Part shown: in pieces, positions 1-7,574 of the stretch
Position numbering within the stretch: position 1 is the stretch's first letter
How the letters are laid out: each line of letters opens with the position of its first letter
NCBI RefSeq assembly: GCF_900116555.1
Contig: NZ_FPAT01000004.1
Location: 372,001 to 436,000 of the forward strand
Direction of reading: 5' to 3'
DNA from: Actinopolyspora lacussalsi subsp. righensis
GTDB taxonomy: Bacteria > Actinomycetota > Actinomycetes > Mycobacteriales > Pseudonocardiaceae
DNA length: 64,000 nt
Notes under the pieces: model-generated
What the model was told of the DNA's origin: nothing
Database searches by the model: none
The model's input: only the letters and a program-made list of their open reading frames with translations
Position numbers and translations under genes: made by a program

Positions 1-182
1 CGCGGGAAATCGAATCACTTCGGTCGGGCGCGACGGGTCTCCCGCGCGCTCTCGCCGGGGCTCACCCGACGTGGCGTGACTCGCCACTCGTGCCGGGCCG
101 CCCGAAGCGAGAGCCGGCGGAAGATTCCGCGACGGCACCACCCGCGTGACGCACGGGCGGGCGAACTCCTACTGGCGACCTC
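1..182 (-). repeat. Dispersed intergenic repeat, copy A (cut by window edge)
   Basis: No gene is visible here. Read on the minus strand, directly after the stop codon of the PRC-barrel gene, the sequence carries the modules of the repeat family also found near 4561, 42025, 53252 and 59347: a GGCGGAA-like module, CGGCTCTCGCTTCGGG and GGCGGCCCG. It ends at the window edge in CGATTTCCCGCG, which looks like the first half of the CGATTTC-loop-GAAATCG hairpin that ends other full-length copies. The match is by eye and more diverged than that of the other copies. Confidence 0.5.
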
Positions 183-644
183 CTACTGGGGGGCCGCCGC
201 CCAACGCCGCAACCGGGTGCGGACGGCCCGCACCTGGCTACCCTCCATCGCGGTGGAGCGTCGTGGCGTCTCCTCGAAGGGCAGCACCGGTTCCGGCGTG
301 TTCACTCCGTAGCGCATCCCGTAGTGCGCGTACAGCTTCGTTTCCTGCTCCGGTTCCAGATCGCCGTCCTCGAGTGCGACGCGCGGCGCTCGCCGAACCG
401 TTTCCCGATCGACGGCCACGGTGAGCGTGTCACCGTCGAACGCGGCACCGGCCAGCGGAACGAAACTCTCATTGGTGCCGAACAACCCGGTCTGCACCGT
501 TATCCAAGCGGGCTGCTCGGTGTCATCATCCACGAACATCCGGCCGACGACGCCGATCCGACTACCGCGGGGATCGAACGCCTCACAACCGGTCAACCGC
601 AACGCCTCTCGTTGTCCGATCAAGAGCAACCACCTCCCACCCAC
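183..644 (-). CDS. PRC-barrel domain protein
   Basis: A 153-residue protein whose N-terminal part (LRLTGCEAFDPRGSRIGVVG, then a W-x-x-V-Q-T-G-L-F segment) looks like the small beta-barrel of PRC-barrel proteins, a fold used for RNA or protein binding. The middle holds a second beta-rich stretch ending in an acidic run (LEDGDLEPEQE), followed by a short conserved-looking HYGMRYGV segment and a basic, disordered tail. The longest start is GTG at 644. A TTG at 623 behind a GGGAGGTGG ribosome site is an attractive alternative. It is transcribed toward the left edge. Its precise job is unknown; stress-associated PRC-barrel proteins of this size are common in actinomycetes. Confidence 0.7.
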   Translation of the reverse strand: MGGRWLLLIGQREALRLTGCEAFDPRGSRIGVVGRMFVDDDTEQPAWITVQTGLFGTNESFVPLAGAAFDGDTLTVAVDRETVRRAPRVALEDGDLEPEQETKLYAHYGMRYGVNTPEPVLPFEETPRRSTAMEGSQVRAVRTRLRRWAAAPQ

Positions 645-854
645 CTGCTCGCCCCGACACGAGCATCGACTGTTTAGTCTGCACGCCTACCCCCGCACGA
701 AGCATCCCGATCATCCGTGCGGCACAGAGCCGTTGTCATATCGAAACCACACGTCGGACCGGACCGAGACCCTCGGCCCCGACGACCGGGGCGCATACTG
801 CCGTGCGGGATCCGTTCGAACCGACCACCGCATCCGAAAGGGCCGTGAACCGAA

Positions 855-1430
855 ATGGCAGCCGACGAATCGCTACCCCCCTACGCGCCACAGATCACCG
901 AGGAGATGCGGGAACAGGCGAAACAGACCCCCAACAGCTGGCTCTACATCGTGGACCCGGCCTACGAGGCCTCCGGTGAGAACGTTCCGCCCGAAGGTGT
1001 GGTCGGCGCGTTCCGGATCGACGAGTCCGGCGAGATCGACGAGCGGTTCCACCCCAACGACGAGTACGAACCGGGCACCAGCACGTTCGAACCCAGCAAC
1101 GAGCTGGAACGGGTGCTGCAGCTGATCGCCACCGGTCACGCCTCGGAGTCCGAGTTACCGGCCGCCGTACTGGCGGGGGAGCTGCTGCTCTACGCCGAGG
1201 AGGACGACGAGGACGCGCTCTACGAGGCGGAGCTGGACGACGGGAGCAGGCTCGTACCCGCCTGCACCTCCGTGAACCGGGTTCCGGAGGACTGGCCGAG
1301 CTACCGCACCGTCGCGGGTGCGCGGTTGCCCGAGCTGCTCGACGGACTGGACCTGGGGCTGAACCTGGACGACCCGGTGCGCGCGGTGATTCCCCACGAC
1401 ATGCTGACCCGGTCGCCCGCCTCGGATTGA
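855..1430 (+). CDS. Type VII secretion system-associated (SseB-like) protein
   Basis: A 191-residue acidic protein starting at ATG 855. The N-terminus reads ITEEMREQAKQTPNSWLYIV, followed by a segment on the pattern VVGAFRIDESGEI..FHPNDEY. I recognise this pattern from proteins annotated as type VII secretion system-associated in actinomycetes, where they lie near ESX/WXG100 genes. The C-terminal half resembles an SseB-type N-terminal domain (beta strands followed by VPACTSVNRVPEDW). No signal peptide or membrane segment is seen, so it should be cytoplasmic, perhaps an adaptor or chaperone. No ESX core genes lie next to it; the other T7SS genes of this window are at its far right end. The function rests on family resemblance only. 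Confidence 0.65.
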   Translation: MAADESLPPYAPQITEEMREQAKQTPNSWLYIVDPAYEASGENVPPEGVVGAFRIDESGEIDERFHPNDEYEPGTSTFEPSNELERVLQLIATGHASESELPAAVLAGELLLYAEEDDEDALYEAELDDGSRLVPACTSVNRVPEDWPSYRTVAGARLPELLDGLDLGLNLDDPVRAVIPHDMLTRSPASD

Positions 1431-1477
1431 GCCGACCCGCCTCGGCGGCCCGTCTTCCCGGGGCGCCTGCCCCGGGA

Positions 1478-1537
1478 ATCACCTGCACAGGGATCACCTG
1501 CACAGGGATCACCTGCACAGGGATCACCTGCACAGGG
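1478..1537 (+). repeat. Tandem repeat, four perfect 15-bp units
   Basis: The unit ATCACCTGCACAGGG occurs four times without a mismatch, just after the type VII-associated gene and about 80 bp before the GH15 start. The perfect identity indicates recent slippage. It may affect expression of the GH15 gene by changing promoter spacing; that is inference. Confidence 0.9.
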
Positions 1538-1618
1538 AGCCTCGCCACGATCGGGCGAGACGACCACATCGGCACCAGGCCGGGATGAGCACGTGTCCCG
1601 CGCCACAACCGGGGAGTC

Positions 1619-3538
1619 GTGACCGACGCGGTTAGCCTCGAAACCGTGAGTGAGGATCAACGACGCGGCGGACCCGGACCGATCGAGCACTACGCGCTGC
1701 TGTCCGACCTGCGTACCGCCGCCCTGGTTGGCAGGGACGGCTCGATCGACTGGCTCTGCCTGCCCAGGTTCGACTCCCCGTCCTGCTTCACCCGGTTGTT
1801 GGGCGACGACCACCACGGCCACTGGCGGATCGCACCGACCGGCACCGTGCGGCGAGTGGAGCGGCGCTACCGGGACAACTCGCTGGTGCTGGAAACGGAC
1901 TTCCACACCGACACCGGCGTGGTGCGACTGATCGACAGCATGCCCCCGCACGAGAAGAACCACAACGACGAGCCGTGCGTGGTGCGGACCGTCGAGGGGA
2001 TCTCCGGCGAGGTGGAGATCGGAATTCGCTGGGTGGTGCGGTTCGCCTACGGCCACTCGATGCCGTGGGTCCGCACCATCCGCGAGCGGGAACCGGTACC
2101 GGACGAGTACCTGTTCGCGCTCGCCGGGCCGCACACCGTGGTGCTGCGCGGCGACGTGCTTCCCGCCCGCAAGGAGGACGAGCGCGCGCACGAGATCAAG
2201 ACCACCGTGAGCGGTGGGCAGCGCTACTCCTGGGTACTGCAGTGGTCCTCGGATCCGGACGATCTGCCCGCCCCGATGGATCCGGTGCGGGAGGTGCGGG
2301 ACAGCGAGGACTTCTGGCGGGACTGGTCGCGCCGGATCAACTACACCGGACCGCACCGCGAACCGGTGTACCGTTCGCTGGCCACCCTGAAGGCGCTGAC
2401 CTACGCCCCGACCGGCGGCATCATCGCGGCTCCGACGACCTCGCTGCCGGAGGCGCTGGACGGGAACCGCAACTGGGACTACCGCTACTGCTGGCTGCGG
2501 GACGCCACGCTGGTACTGCTGGCGCTGGACAACTTCGGGTGCTCGGCGGAGGCGGCGTCGTGGCGACGGTGGCTGTTACGGGCCGTTGCCGGGGATCCGG
2601 CGGATCTGCAGATCATGTACGGCGTCGGTGGGGAACGGCACCTGCTGGAGTGGGAGCCGGAGTGGCTGCCCGGTTATCAGGGCGTCTCGCCGGTGCGGAT
2701 CGGCAACGCCGCCTACGACCAGTTGCAGCTGGACGTGTTCGGCGAGGTGATGGACGCGCTGCACCTCGCTCGCGAGCGGGGCGTCACGGAGACCCCGGAC
2801 TCGTGGGCGCTGCAGCGAGGGATGCTCAAACACCTGGAGACCATCTGGCAGCTGCCGGACAAGGGACTCTGGGAGGTGCGCGGGCCGGACCGGCACTTCA
2901 CCCACTCCAGGGTGATGGTGTGGGTGGCGTTCGACCGCGCGGTCCGGGCTGTGGAGGAGGACGACCTCCCCGGGCCGGTGGAACGCTGGCGCGAGATCCG
3001 GGACTCGGTGCACGAGGAAGTGCTGCGCGAGGGGTTCAACACCGAGCTCGGCGCGTTCACCCAGTACTACGGCGGCGACACGCTGGACGCCGCGACGCTG
3101 CTCATCCCGGCGTTGGGATTCCTGCCGGGCGACGACGAGCGGGTCCGCGGCACCGTGCGCGCGGTGGAGCGGGAACTGCGGCACGGCGTGCTGGTGGACC
3201 GCTACAGCACCGAGCCGGGCACGAACTCCGTCGACGGCCTGACGGGCCGTGAGGGCTCGTTCCTGGCCTGCTCGTTCTGGCTGGTCGACGCGTTCGCACT
3301 GTGCGACAGGCGCGAGGAGGCCGAGCGGATGTTCGACGAACTGCTGGGGCTGCGCAACGACGTGGGCCTGTTCGCCGAGGAGTACGACCCCCACGCGGAC
3401 CGGTTCACCGGCAACTTCCCGCAGGCGTTCAGCCATCTCGCCCTGGTCAACTCGGCGGCGATGCTCTACGGCGGGCACACTCGCGAGGAGTCCAGTCGAC
3501 GAGACGGAGGGAGCCGACGTTGCGAGCGGCGACCGTGA
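1619..3538 (+). CDS. Glycoside hydrolase family 15 protein (glucoamylase or trehalase type)
   Basis: A 639-residue protein of GH15 type, the inverting (alpha/alpha)6-barrel family that includes glucoamylase, glucodextranase and mycobacterial trehalase. The N-terminal beta domain begins with PIEHYALLSDLRTAALVGRD and GSIDWLCLPRFDSPS, a signature of actinobacterial GH15 proteins. The barrel begins near residue 278 with the block containing NRNWDYRYCWLRDAT. The segment GREGSFLACSFW near residue 545 carries the glutamate expected to act as catalytic base. No signal peptide is present, so it should act on intracellular glucans or trehalose. The first GTG (1619) gives the full length; a second GTG at 1646 sits closer to the conserved start. 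The reading frame overlaps the next gene, a glucose dehydrogenase, by 19 bp, suggesting that glucose released here is oxidised next. Confidence 0.88.
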   Translation: MTDAVSLETVSEDQRRGGPGPIEHYALLSDLRTAALVGRDGSIDWLCLPRFDSPSCFTRLLGDDHHGHWRIAPTGTVRRVERRYRDNSLVLETDFHTDTGVVRLIDSMPPHEKNHNDEPCVVRTVEGISGEVEIGIRWVVRFAYGHSMPWVRTIREREPVPDEYLFALAGPHTVVLRGDVLPARKEDERAHEIKTTVSGGQRYSWVLQWSSDPDDLPAPMDPVREVRDSEDFWRDWSRRINYTGPHREPVYRSLATLKALTYAPTGGIIAAPTTSLPEALDGNRNWDYRYCWLRDATLVLLALDNFGCSAEAASWRRWLLRAVAGDPADLQIMYGVGGERHLLEWEPEWLPGYQGVSPVRIGNAAYDQLQLDVFGEVMDALHLARERGVTETPDSWALQRGMLKHLETIWQLPDKGLWEVRGPDRHFTHSRVMVWVAFDRAVRAVEEDDLPGPVERWREIRDSVHEEVLREGFNTELGAFTQYYGGDTLDAATLLIPALGFLPGDDERVRGTVRAVERELRHGVLVDRYSTEPGTNSVDGLTGREGSFLACSFWLVDAFALCDRREEAERMFDELLGLRNDVGLFAEEYDPHADRFTGNFPQAFSHLALVNSAAMLYGGHTREESSRRDGGSRRCERRP

Positions 3539-4563
3539 TTCCGGGAAAACCGGGCTCCTCGGCCGTCGACGAGCTGCCCGATCCTTCACCGAAACCGGGG
3601 GAGCTGCTGGTCGAGGGCCTGCTGGCGGGGGTGTGTTCGACCGACGAGGACGTCGTGGAGTCCGAGCACGGCGCTTCTCCCGCGGGTAGGGAGCGAATGG
3701 TGCTGTTCCACGAGTCGCTGGGCAGGGTGAGTCACGCACCCGCGATCAGCGGCTTCCGGGAGGGCGATCACGTCGTGGGGGTGGTCCGCAGACCCGATCC
3801 CCGGCCGTGCCCGGCGTGCGCCGCCGGGCAGTGGGACTTCTGCCGCAACAACGAGTACACCGAGTGCGGGATCAGGGGGCTCGACGGGTTCGGTTCGCAA
3901 CGCTGGACCGTCGAACCCAGGTTCGCCGTACCGGTGCCCCACCGGCTGGGCGAGCTGGGGGTGCTGACCGAACCGACCTCGATCGTGGAGAAGGCCTGGG
4001 AGCAGGCCGAGTTCGTCGCCAGGCGCTCCTACTTCGCACCACGCCGGGTGCTGGTCACGGGTGCCGGACCGGTGGGGCTGCTGGCGGCGTTGCTCGGCAA
4101 GCAGCGTGAACTGGACGTACACGTGATGGACCGGGTCGAGCGGGGCGCGAAACCGGATCTGGTGCGTGAGCTGGGGGCCGGGTACCACACTTCGCTGGAC
4201 GAGCTGGACTTCGAACCGGAGCTGGTGTTCGAGGCCACCGGCTCGGGGGACGTGGTGTTCGACGTACTGCGCAGGACCGCTCGGAACGCGATCACCGTGC
4301 TGCTGGGGCTGTCCGGAGGTGACCACACGACGCGGATCCCGGCCGGAGCGATCAACGACGAACTCGTGCTGGACAACGACACGGTGCTGGGGACCGTGAG
4401 CGCGAACCTGCGGCACTACCGCGGTGCGGTGCACGCGCTGGACGCGGCGGACCGGGGGTGGTTGAACGGGCTGATCTCGCGCAGGGTGCCGCTGGCGGAG
4501 TGGCAACGAGCGCTGCGCGCGGAGCGGGACGACGTGAAGGTAACGGTGCGGCTGGCGGACTGA
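3520..4563 (+). CDS. Glucose 1-dehydrogenase, zinc-dependent MDR family
   Basis: A 347-residue medium-chain dehydrogenase. I chose the TTG at 3520 because a GGAGGGAG site lies seven bases upstream and the protein then begins LRAATVIPGKPG, as expected for the family. The catalytic zinc ligands are visible as C39 (AGVCSTDED) and H64-E65 (LFHESLGRV). A cysteine cluster CPACAAGQWDFC follows, and the nucleotide-binding loop is VTGAGPVGLLAA. The overall pattern matches glucose dehydrogenases of the archaeal/actinobacterial type, which oxidise glucose to gluconolactone with NAD(P). It starts inside the end of the GH15 gene (overlap 3520-3538), so the two are translationally coupled and probably form a glucan-to-gluconate pair. 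A dispersed repeat begins at its stop codon. Confidence 0.82.
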   Translation: MRAATVIPGKPGSSAVDELPDPSPKPGELLVEGLLAGVCSTDEDVVESEHGASPAGRERMVLFHESLGRVSHAPAISGFREGDHVVGVVRRPDPRPCPACAAGQWDFCRNNEYTECGIRGLDGFGSQRWTVEPRFAVPVPHRLGELGVLTEPTSIVEKAWEQAEFVARRSYFAPRRVLVTGAGPVGLLAALLGKQRELDVHVMDRVERGAKPDLVRELGAGYHTSLDELDFEPELVFEATGSGDVVFDVLRRTARNAITVLLGLSGGDHTTRIPAGAINDELVLDNDTVLGTVSANLRHYRGAVHALDAADRGWLNGLISRRVPLAEWQRALRAERDDVKVTVRLAD

Positions 4564-4665
4564 TCGAAGTCTTCCGGTCGGGTTGTCGTGCTACTCGCTC
4601 GGCGGAACCTCCCGTCGGCTCTCGCTCCGGGTGGCCGAAATCGGGTAGCGACGTGCCGGGAAACC
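4561..4665 (+). repeat. Dispersed intergenic repeat, copy B
   Basis: The repeat begins on the stop codon of the glucose dehydrogenase gene with TGATCGAAGTCTTCCGGTCG. It continues with the modules GCTCGGCGGAACCTCCCG, CTCTCGCTCCGGG and ATCGGGTAGCGAC. The same order occurs, reversed, at 42025-42162 and partly at 40029-40077, and in forward orientation at 53252 and 59189. The rest of the gap up to 4700 is GC-rich with nothing further recognised. Confidence 0.75.
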
Positions 4666-4706
4666 GCGCCGGGGGCGGAGCGGGACACGAGGCCCCGTCC
4701 CGGGAG

Positions 4707-4919
4707 TCATCCTGGCTCCGTCTCCGAGCACCCGACGGACGGCCGCGCGGTCGACACCGCGCGCCGGGCGAGCCTGATCCTCCCGAGCAGCACACAGACC
4801 AGCGGCCAGCTCAACATGACCAGCACGACCACGGCCGCCGCCAGCACGTCCCAGAACGAGGAATCCAATTGCCACACGGCAGTAACAGTAACTGAGTTAC
4901 AGTAACTGGCAATCTTCAC
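4707..4919 (-). CDS. Possible small single-span membrane protein
   Basis: An open frame of up to 70 codons on the minus strand. The likely protein begins at GTG 4877 (WQLDSSFWDV) and runs into one hydrophobic helix, VLAAAVVVLVMLSWPLVCVL, followed by a basic stretch (GRIRLARR) and a short tail. This gives the topology of a small inner-membrane protein with a cytoplasmic C-terminus. If translation starts at the upstream GTG (4919), it would read through an operator-like repeat, which I think less likely. No ribosome site is convincing at either start and no relative comes to mind, so this remains tentative. Confidence 0.35.
   Translation of the reverse strand: MKIASYCNSVTVTAVWQLDSSFWDVLAAAVVVLVMLSWPLVCVLLGRIRLARRAVSTARPSVGCSETEPG
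4880..4909. promoter_or_regulatory. Operator-like repeat cluster
   Basis: The heptamer CAGTAAC occurs three times in 30 bp, and the centre is an inverted repeat GTAACT-G-AGTTAC. Such short AT-richer palindromes in GC-rich DNA are typical of TetR, MarR or GntR operators. It lies between the possible small membrane gene (minus) and the XRE-type gene (plus, 5132). No obvious cognate regulator other than the broken XRE gene is adjacent. Confidence 0.5.
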
Positions 4920-5131
4920 AGCTGTTGCTCACTCTTCCGTGGGGGCACATCCCGAAACTTCCCTCTGCCGAGTGATCAAGTAGCTCAGCTCCGGTTCCGC
5001 CCAGGTGGAACCGGGAACCGCACCGGGTGAAACGGCGGTCGCACCACTCGCCTCCCCACCCGGATCGCCGTCGGCGACCGAAGCGTCTCACCCGCGTTCG
5101 GTCGCGGTGACGACTCGGCGAGAGTGATCAC

Positions 5132-5668
5132 ATGACACGACTGCTCAGCTCCGCGGTCTACCGCCGGATGATCGCTCTCGAACTACAGCGCATGCGCAAG
5201 GCCGCCGAGGTCACGCAGCAGGAGGCCGCGGCGAAGCTCGGCTGCTCCAGGGTGCGCATCAATCACTTCGAGTCGATGCGCAACCTTCCCCGGCCCGCCG
5301 ATGTCGAAGTGCTGCTGCCCCACTACGGAGCCACCGAGCGCGTCGAGGAGTTCCGGGACGTCATCACCATGCTCAAGGACGTGCCACAGGACTCCGACCT
5401 GGCTCGGCTGGCCGAGGTTCCCAGGGGATTCGACATCTACCTGGGACTCGAGCAGGGGGCGCACAGCATCCGTTCCTACGAGGCGATGATCGTCCCGGGG
5501 CTGCTGCAGGCCCCGGAGTACGCCGGAGTACTGATGCGGGGACACGACGAGGAGCTCCCCGAGGACGAGGCGGTGCGCAGAACCGAGCTCAGGTTGACCC
5601 GACAGCGGGTCCTGGACCGCGAGGGCACACCGCTGGAACTGACGACCTTGGCGTGCTCCCCGCCGTGA
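5132..5668 (+). pseudogene. Truncated helix-turn-helix / DUF5753 regulator
   Basis: The N-terminus is an XRE-type helix-turn-helix (residues about 15-70, with AAEVTQQEAAAKLGCSRVRI). It is followed by the start of a DUF5753 effector domain (IRSYEAMIVPGLLQAPEYAG, then a V.R..RQ.VLDREG pattern). Proteins of this family, such as the BldB-neighbour and abaA-like regulators of actinomycetes, are usually about 280 residues. This one stops at residue 178, in sequence that belongs to the right end of the IS200/IS605-type element (from about 5648). The last native codons encode LELTT. The expected DEAVLRRPV-type region and the ligand-binding remainder are absent on both sides of the element. The product is probably non-functional or DNA-binding only. 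Confidence 0.75.
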
Positions 5669-5760
5669 GCGGCGGGGATTCCGACGCGGCTCACGCCGCG
5701 TGCGGAGCGGCGGCCCCTCGCGGGGTTCCGCTGCTTCCTGTTTCGTCCCCGTCTGCCCCG
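5648..5760 (-). ncRNA. Probable omega/reRNA of TnpB (3' scaffold)
   Basis: Two strong hairpins sit at the end of tnpB. One (5684-5701) has arms ACGCGGC and GCCGCGT with a TCAC loop on the plus strand and spans the stop codon. The other (5658-5677) has arms CCCCGCC and GGCGGGG. In this family the 3' end of the tnpB transcript plus the right end forms the guide RNA, and the guide is the flanking DNA beyond the element, here the XRE/DUF5753 gene. The upstream limit of the RNA is a guess. Confidence 0.55.
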
Positions 5761-6944
5761 GTGTGGGGTCTTATGTCGGGTCCACAGGCGTTTTGCCTCT
5801 CCGCACGCCCTGCGGCGAGGATGTTCTTGGCGGCGTTGTGGTCGCGGTCGTGTGTCGTGCCGCACGGGCATTCCCAGGTGCGCACGTCGAGCGACTTCGG
5901 GCCGTCGATGCGTCCGCACGAGCTACAGGTTCGCGAGGTGGGTAGCCACCGGTCGATGATGACCAGCTCGCGTCCGTACCGCGCGGCCTTTTCCGACAGG
6001 AGCCGCCGGAAGGTGCCCCAGCTCGCGTCGTGCACGCTCTTGGCCAGCCGGGTGCGGGCCAGGCCCGAGACTGCGAGGTCTTCCAGCACGATCGTTTGGT
6101 TCTCACGAACAATGCTGGTGGTTGCCTGGTGCAGCCAGTCTGTCCGGGTGTCGGCGACTTTGGCGTGCTGACGGGCCAGACGATGCCTGGCTTTGGCACG
6201 GTTGTTGCTGCCCCGCTGCTTGCGGCTGAGTTCCCGCTGCGCCCGCTTGAGTTTCCGCTCCGCGCGGCGCAGGAAACGCGGATTGTCGATAACCCGGCCG
6301 TGCTGGTCCACCGCGAACGCCGACAGACCCAGGTCCAGGCCGAGTTCTACGTCCTGACCGTGTTCATCTGTTGCTACGGGCAGGGTTTCGCCGCCGACCT
6401 CGACCACGAACGAGCAGTAGTAGCGCTCGTCGGCCGTCTTGATGATGGTGACCGAGCTGGGCATGCTCGGAAGGTCCCGCGACCAGGCCACCTTCACATC
6501 CCCGATGCGAGCCAGACGCAGCTTCCCGTTCGAGCGGATCGAGAACCCGCCGGTGTGCAGCCGGATGGCCTGCCGGTGGTCCTTGCGGGACTTGAAACGG
6601 GGCGCACCCACCCGGCGACCCACGCGCTTGCCCTTCAGGCTGTCGAAGAAGTTCCGGTAGGCGGCGTCGCAGTCGCGGATGGCCTGTTGCAGCACGATGT
6701 TCGAGCACTGGCCGAGCCAGCCGCGTTCGTCGCTGTGCTTGGCGTCGGTGATCAGCCGCTTCTGCAGCACGGTGCCACTGGGGAACTTCTCTCCCGCCGC
6801 GTGGGCGTCCTGCCGAGCACGCACGGCGTCGTTGTAGACCACACGGGCGTTGCCGAACGCCTGCACGAGTGCTTGGCGCTGGTCGTCGCCGGGATAAATC
6901 CGGTAGCGGTACCGCAGCCGCATCGGCTGATCACCTCCCTTCAC
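5691..6944 (-). CDS. tnpB: TnpB RNA-guided endonuclease (IS200/IS605 family)
   Basis: A 417-residue TnpB with all catalytic features in place. The RuvC acids are D204 (LGLDLGLSAFAVD), E288 (IVLEDLAVSG) and the DRD at 366-368 (HDRDHNAAKNIL). The zinc ribbon is CSSC (340-343) with CPC (359-361). The N-terminal OTB-type domain begins RLRYRYRIYP, so translation may begin at the internal ATG (residue 8) rather than at 6944. TnpB proteins are ancestors of Cas12: they cut DNA next to a TAM under guidance of an RNA made from the element's right end, which favours retention of the element. The tail after residue 385 is Gly/Ala-rich and overlaps the guide RNA scaffold. It is divergent from tnpA with a 24-bp gap. 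Confidence 0.93.
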   Translation of the reverse strand: MKGGDQPMRLRYRYRIYPGDDQRQALVQAFGNARVVYNDAVRARQDAHAAGEKFPSGTVLQKRLITDAKHSDERGWLGQCSNIVLQQAIRDCDAAYRNFFDSLKGKRVGRRVGAPRFKSRKDHRQAIRLHTGGFSIRSNGKLRLARIGDVKVAWSRDLPSMPSSVTIIKTADERYYCSFVVEVGGETLPVATDEHGQDVELGLDLGLSAFAVDQHGRVIDNPRFLRRAERKLKRAQRELSRKQRGSNNRAKARHRLARQHAKVADTRTDWLHQATTSIVRENQTIVLEDLAVSGLARTRLAKSVHDASWGTFRRLLSEKAARYGRELVIIDRWLPTSRTCSSCGRIDGPKSLDVRTWECPCGTTHDRDHNAAKNILAAGRAERQNACGPDIRPHTGADGDETGSSGTPRGAAAPHAA

Positions 6945-6968
6945 ACGATCACTGTATCATGTTGGTCT

Positions 6969-7373
6969 ATGGCAGAAACCGAGGATTACCGCACTGGTCG
7001 ACACTGCGTTTTCGGAATGCACGTTCACTTGGTCTTCGTGACGAAGTACCGCAGAAACGTGCTCACCAACCAACACCACGACTTCCTGCGCGAGGTGTTC
7101 GCGAAGGTCTGCGCCGACTTCGGGGCGACCCTGAGCGAGTGCAACGGTGAGGACGACCACGTGCACCTACTCGTGGAGTACCCGCCGCAAATGGCGGTCT
7201 CAAAGCTGGTGAACAGCCTGAAAGGCGTGGCCTCGCGGCGACTGAAGCAACACTTCCGGATGCGTACCTATCGAGGACACCTGTGGTCGCCGTCGTACTT
7301 CGCAGCCTCCTGCGGCGGAGCGCCGTTAAGCATCATCCAGCAGTATGTGGAAAACCAGCGACGCCCCTCATAA
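6969..7373 (+). CDS. tnpA: TnpA, HUH Y1 transposase (IS200/IS605 family)
   Basis: A 134-residue Y1 transposase. Typical family features are HLVFVTKYRRNV near residue 20, the HUH metal motif H64-V-H66 in DDHVHLLVEYPP, LVNSLKGVASRRLK, LWSPSYFAAS, and the nucleophilic tyrosine Y126 in IIQQYVENQ. The length is normal for the family and no residue seems lost, so the element should be mobile. Translation begins at ATG 6969, close to the tnpB start in the opposite direction, so the promoters of both genes must lie within or overlap the two coding starts. Confidence 0.93.
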   Translation: MAETEDYRTGRHCVFGMHVHLVFVTKYRRNVLTNQHHDFLREVFAKVCADFGATLSECNGEDDHVHLLVEYPPQMAVSKLVNSLKGVASRRLKQHFRMRTYRGHLWSPSYFAASCGGAPLSIIQQYVENQRRPS

Positions 7374-7406
7374 CGTACCCGACCACAAACACCCCTGATC
7401 GACTTA

Positions 7407-7426
7407 CTCCGACCCGCAGGCCGGAG
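7407..7426 (-). repeat. Left-end subterminal hairpin of the IS element
   Basis: On the minus strand the sequence folds into an 8-bp stem, CTCCGGCC with GGTCGGAG (one G-T pair), and a TGCG loop. It lies about 20 nt inside the proposed left end. IS200/IS605 elements use such hairpins as TnpA recognition sites. Confidence 0.6.
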
Positions 7427-7446
7427 CTTACGCCGATAAATCACTG

Positions 7447-7491
7447 GTCAAGGACGGTCGATTCGACAACCGAACCGGTTTCCCCCGGTAG
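7447..7491 (+). pseudogene. Remnant resembling the end of a DUF397 protein
   Basis: Directly beyond the proposed left end of the IS element the plus strand encodes VKDGRFDNRTGFPR and a stop (TAG 7489-7491). The VKDGRFD string closely resembles the common C-terminal end of DUF397 proteins (typically ...FLAGVKDGEFD). Genes for DUF397 proteins often follow XRE/DUF5753 genes. Joined to the truncated gene on the other side, the frame continues without a break (LELTT-VKDGRFD). This suggests that a deletion fused the two genes before or during insertion. Confidence 0.5.
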
Positions 7492-7574
7492 CCGTGACGG
7501 CTGCCCGCGCCCGTTCCGTTACGCACAATGGACGGTTCCGGGGTGGACGGCGGCGGTTATAAGCTCGCGGGATC

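Larger units (their letters stand above)
5648..7446 (-). mobile_element. IS200/IS605-family element with divergent tnpA and tnpB
   Basis: The element holds an intact HUH transposase (tnpA, plus strand) and an intact TnpB (minus strand) transcribed away from each other, as in IS605. I place the right end at about 5648, next to the 3' hairpins of tnpB and the end sequence GCACGCCAA. I place the left end at about 7446, where the minus strand reads TTGAC immediately outside, a plausible target and TAM of the TTGAY type. A subterminal hairpin lies at 7407-7426. These elements move as single strands and leave no target duplication or inverted repeats, consistent with what is seen. The boundaries are inferred, not proven. 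Confidence 0.78.

Noticed and set aside
5648-7446. Target-site duplication and terminal inverted repeats of the IS element
   Set aside because: None are seen, as expected for single-strand IS200/IS605 transposition, so they were not reported.
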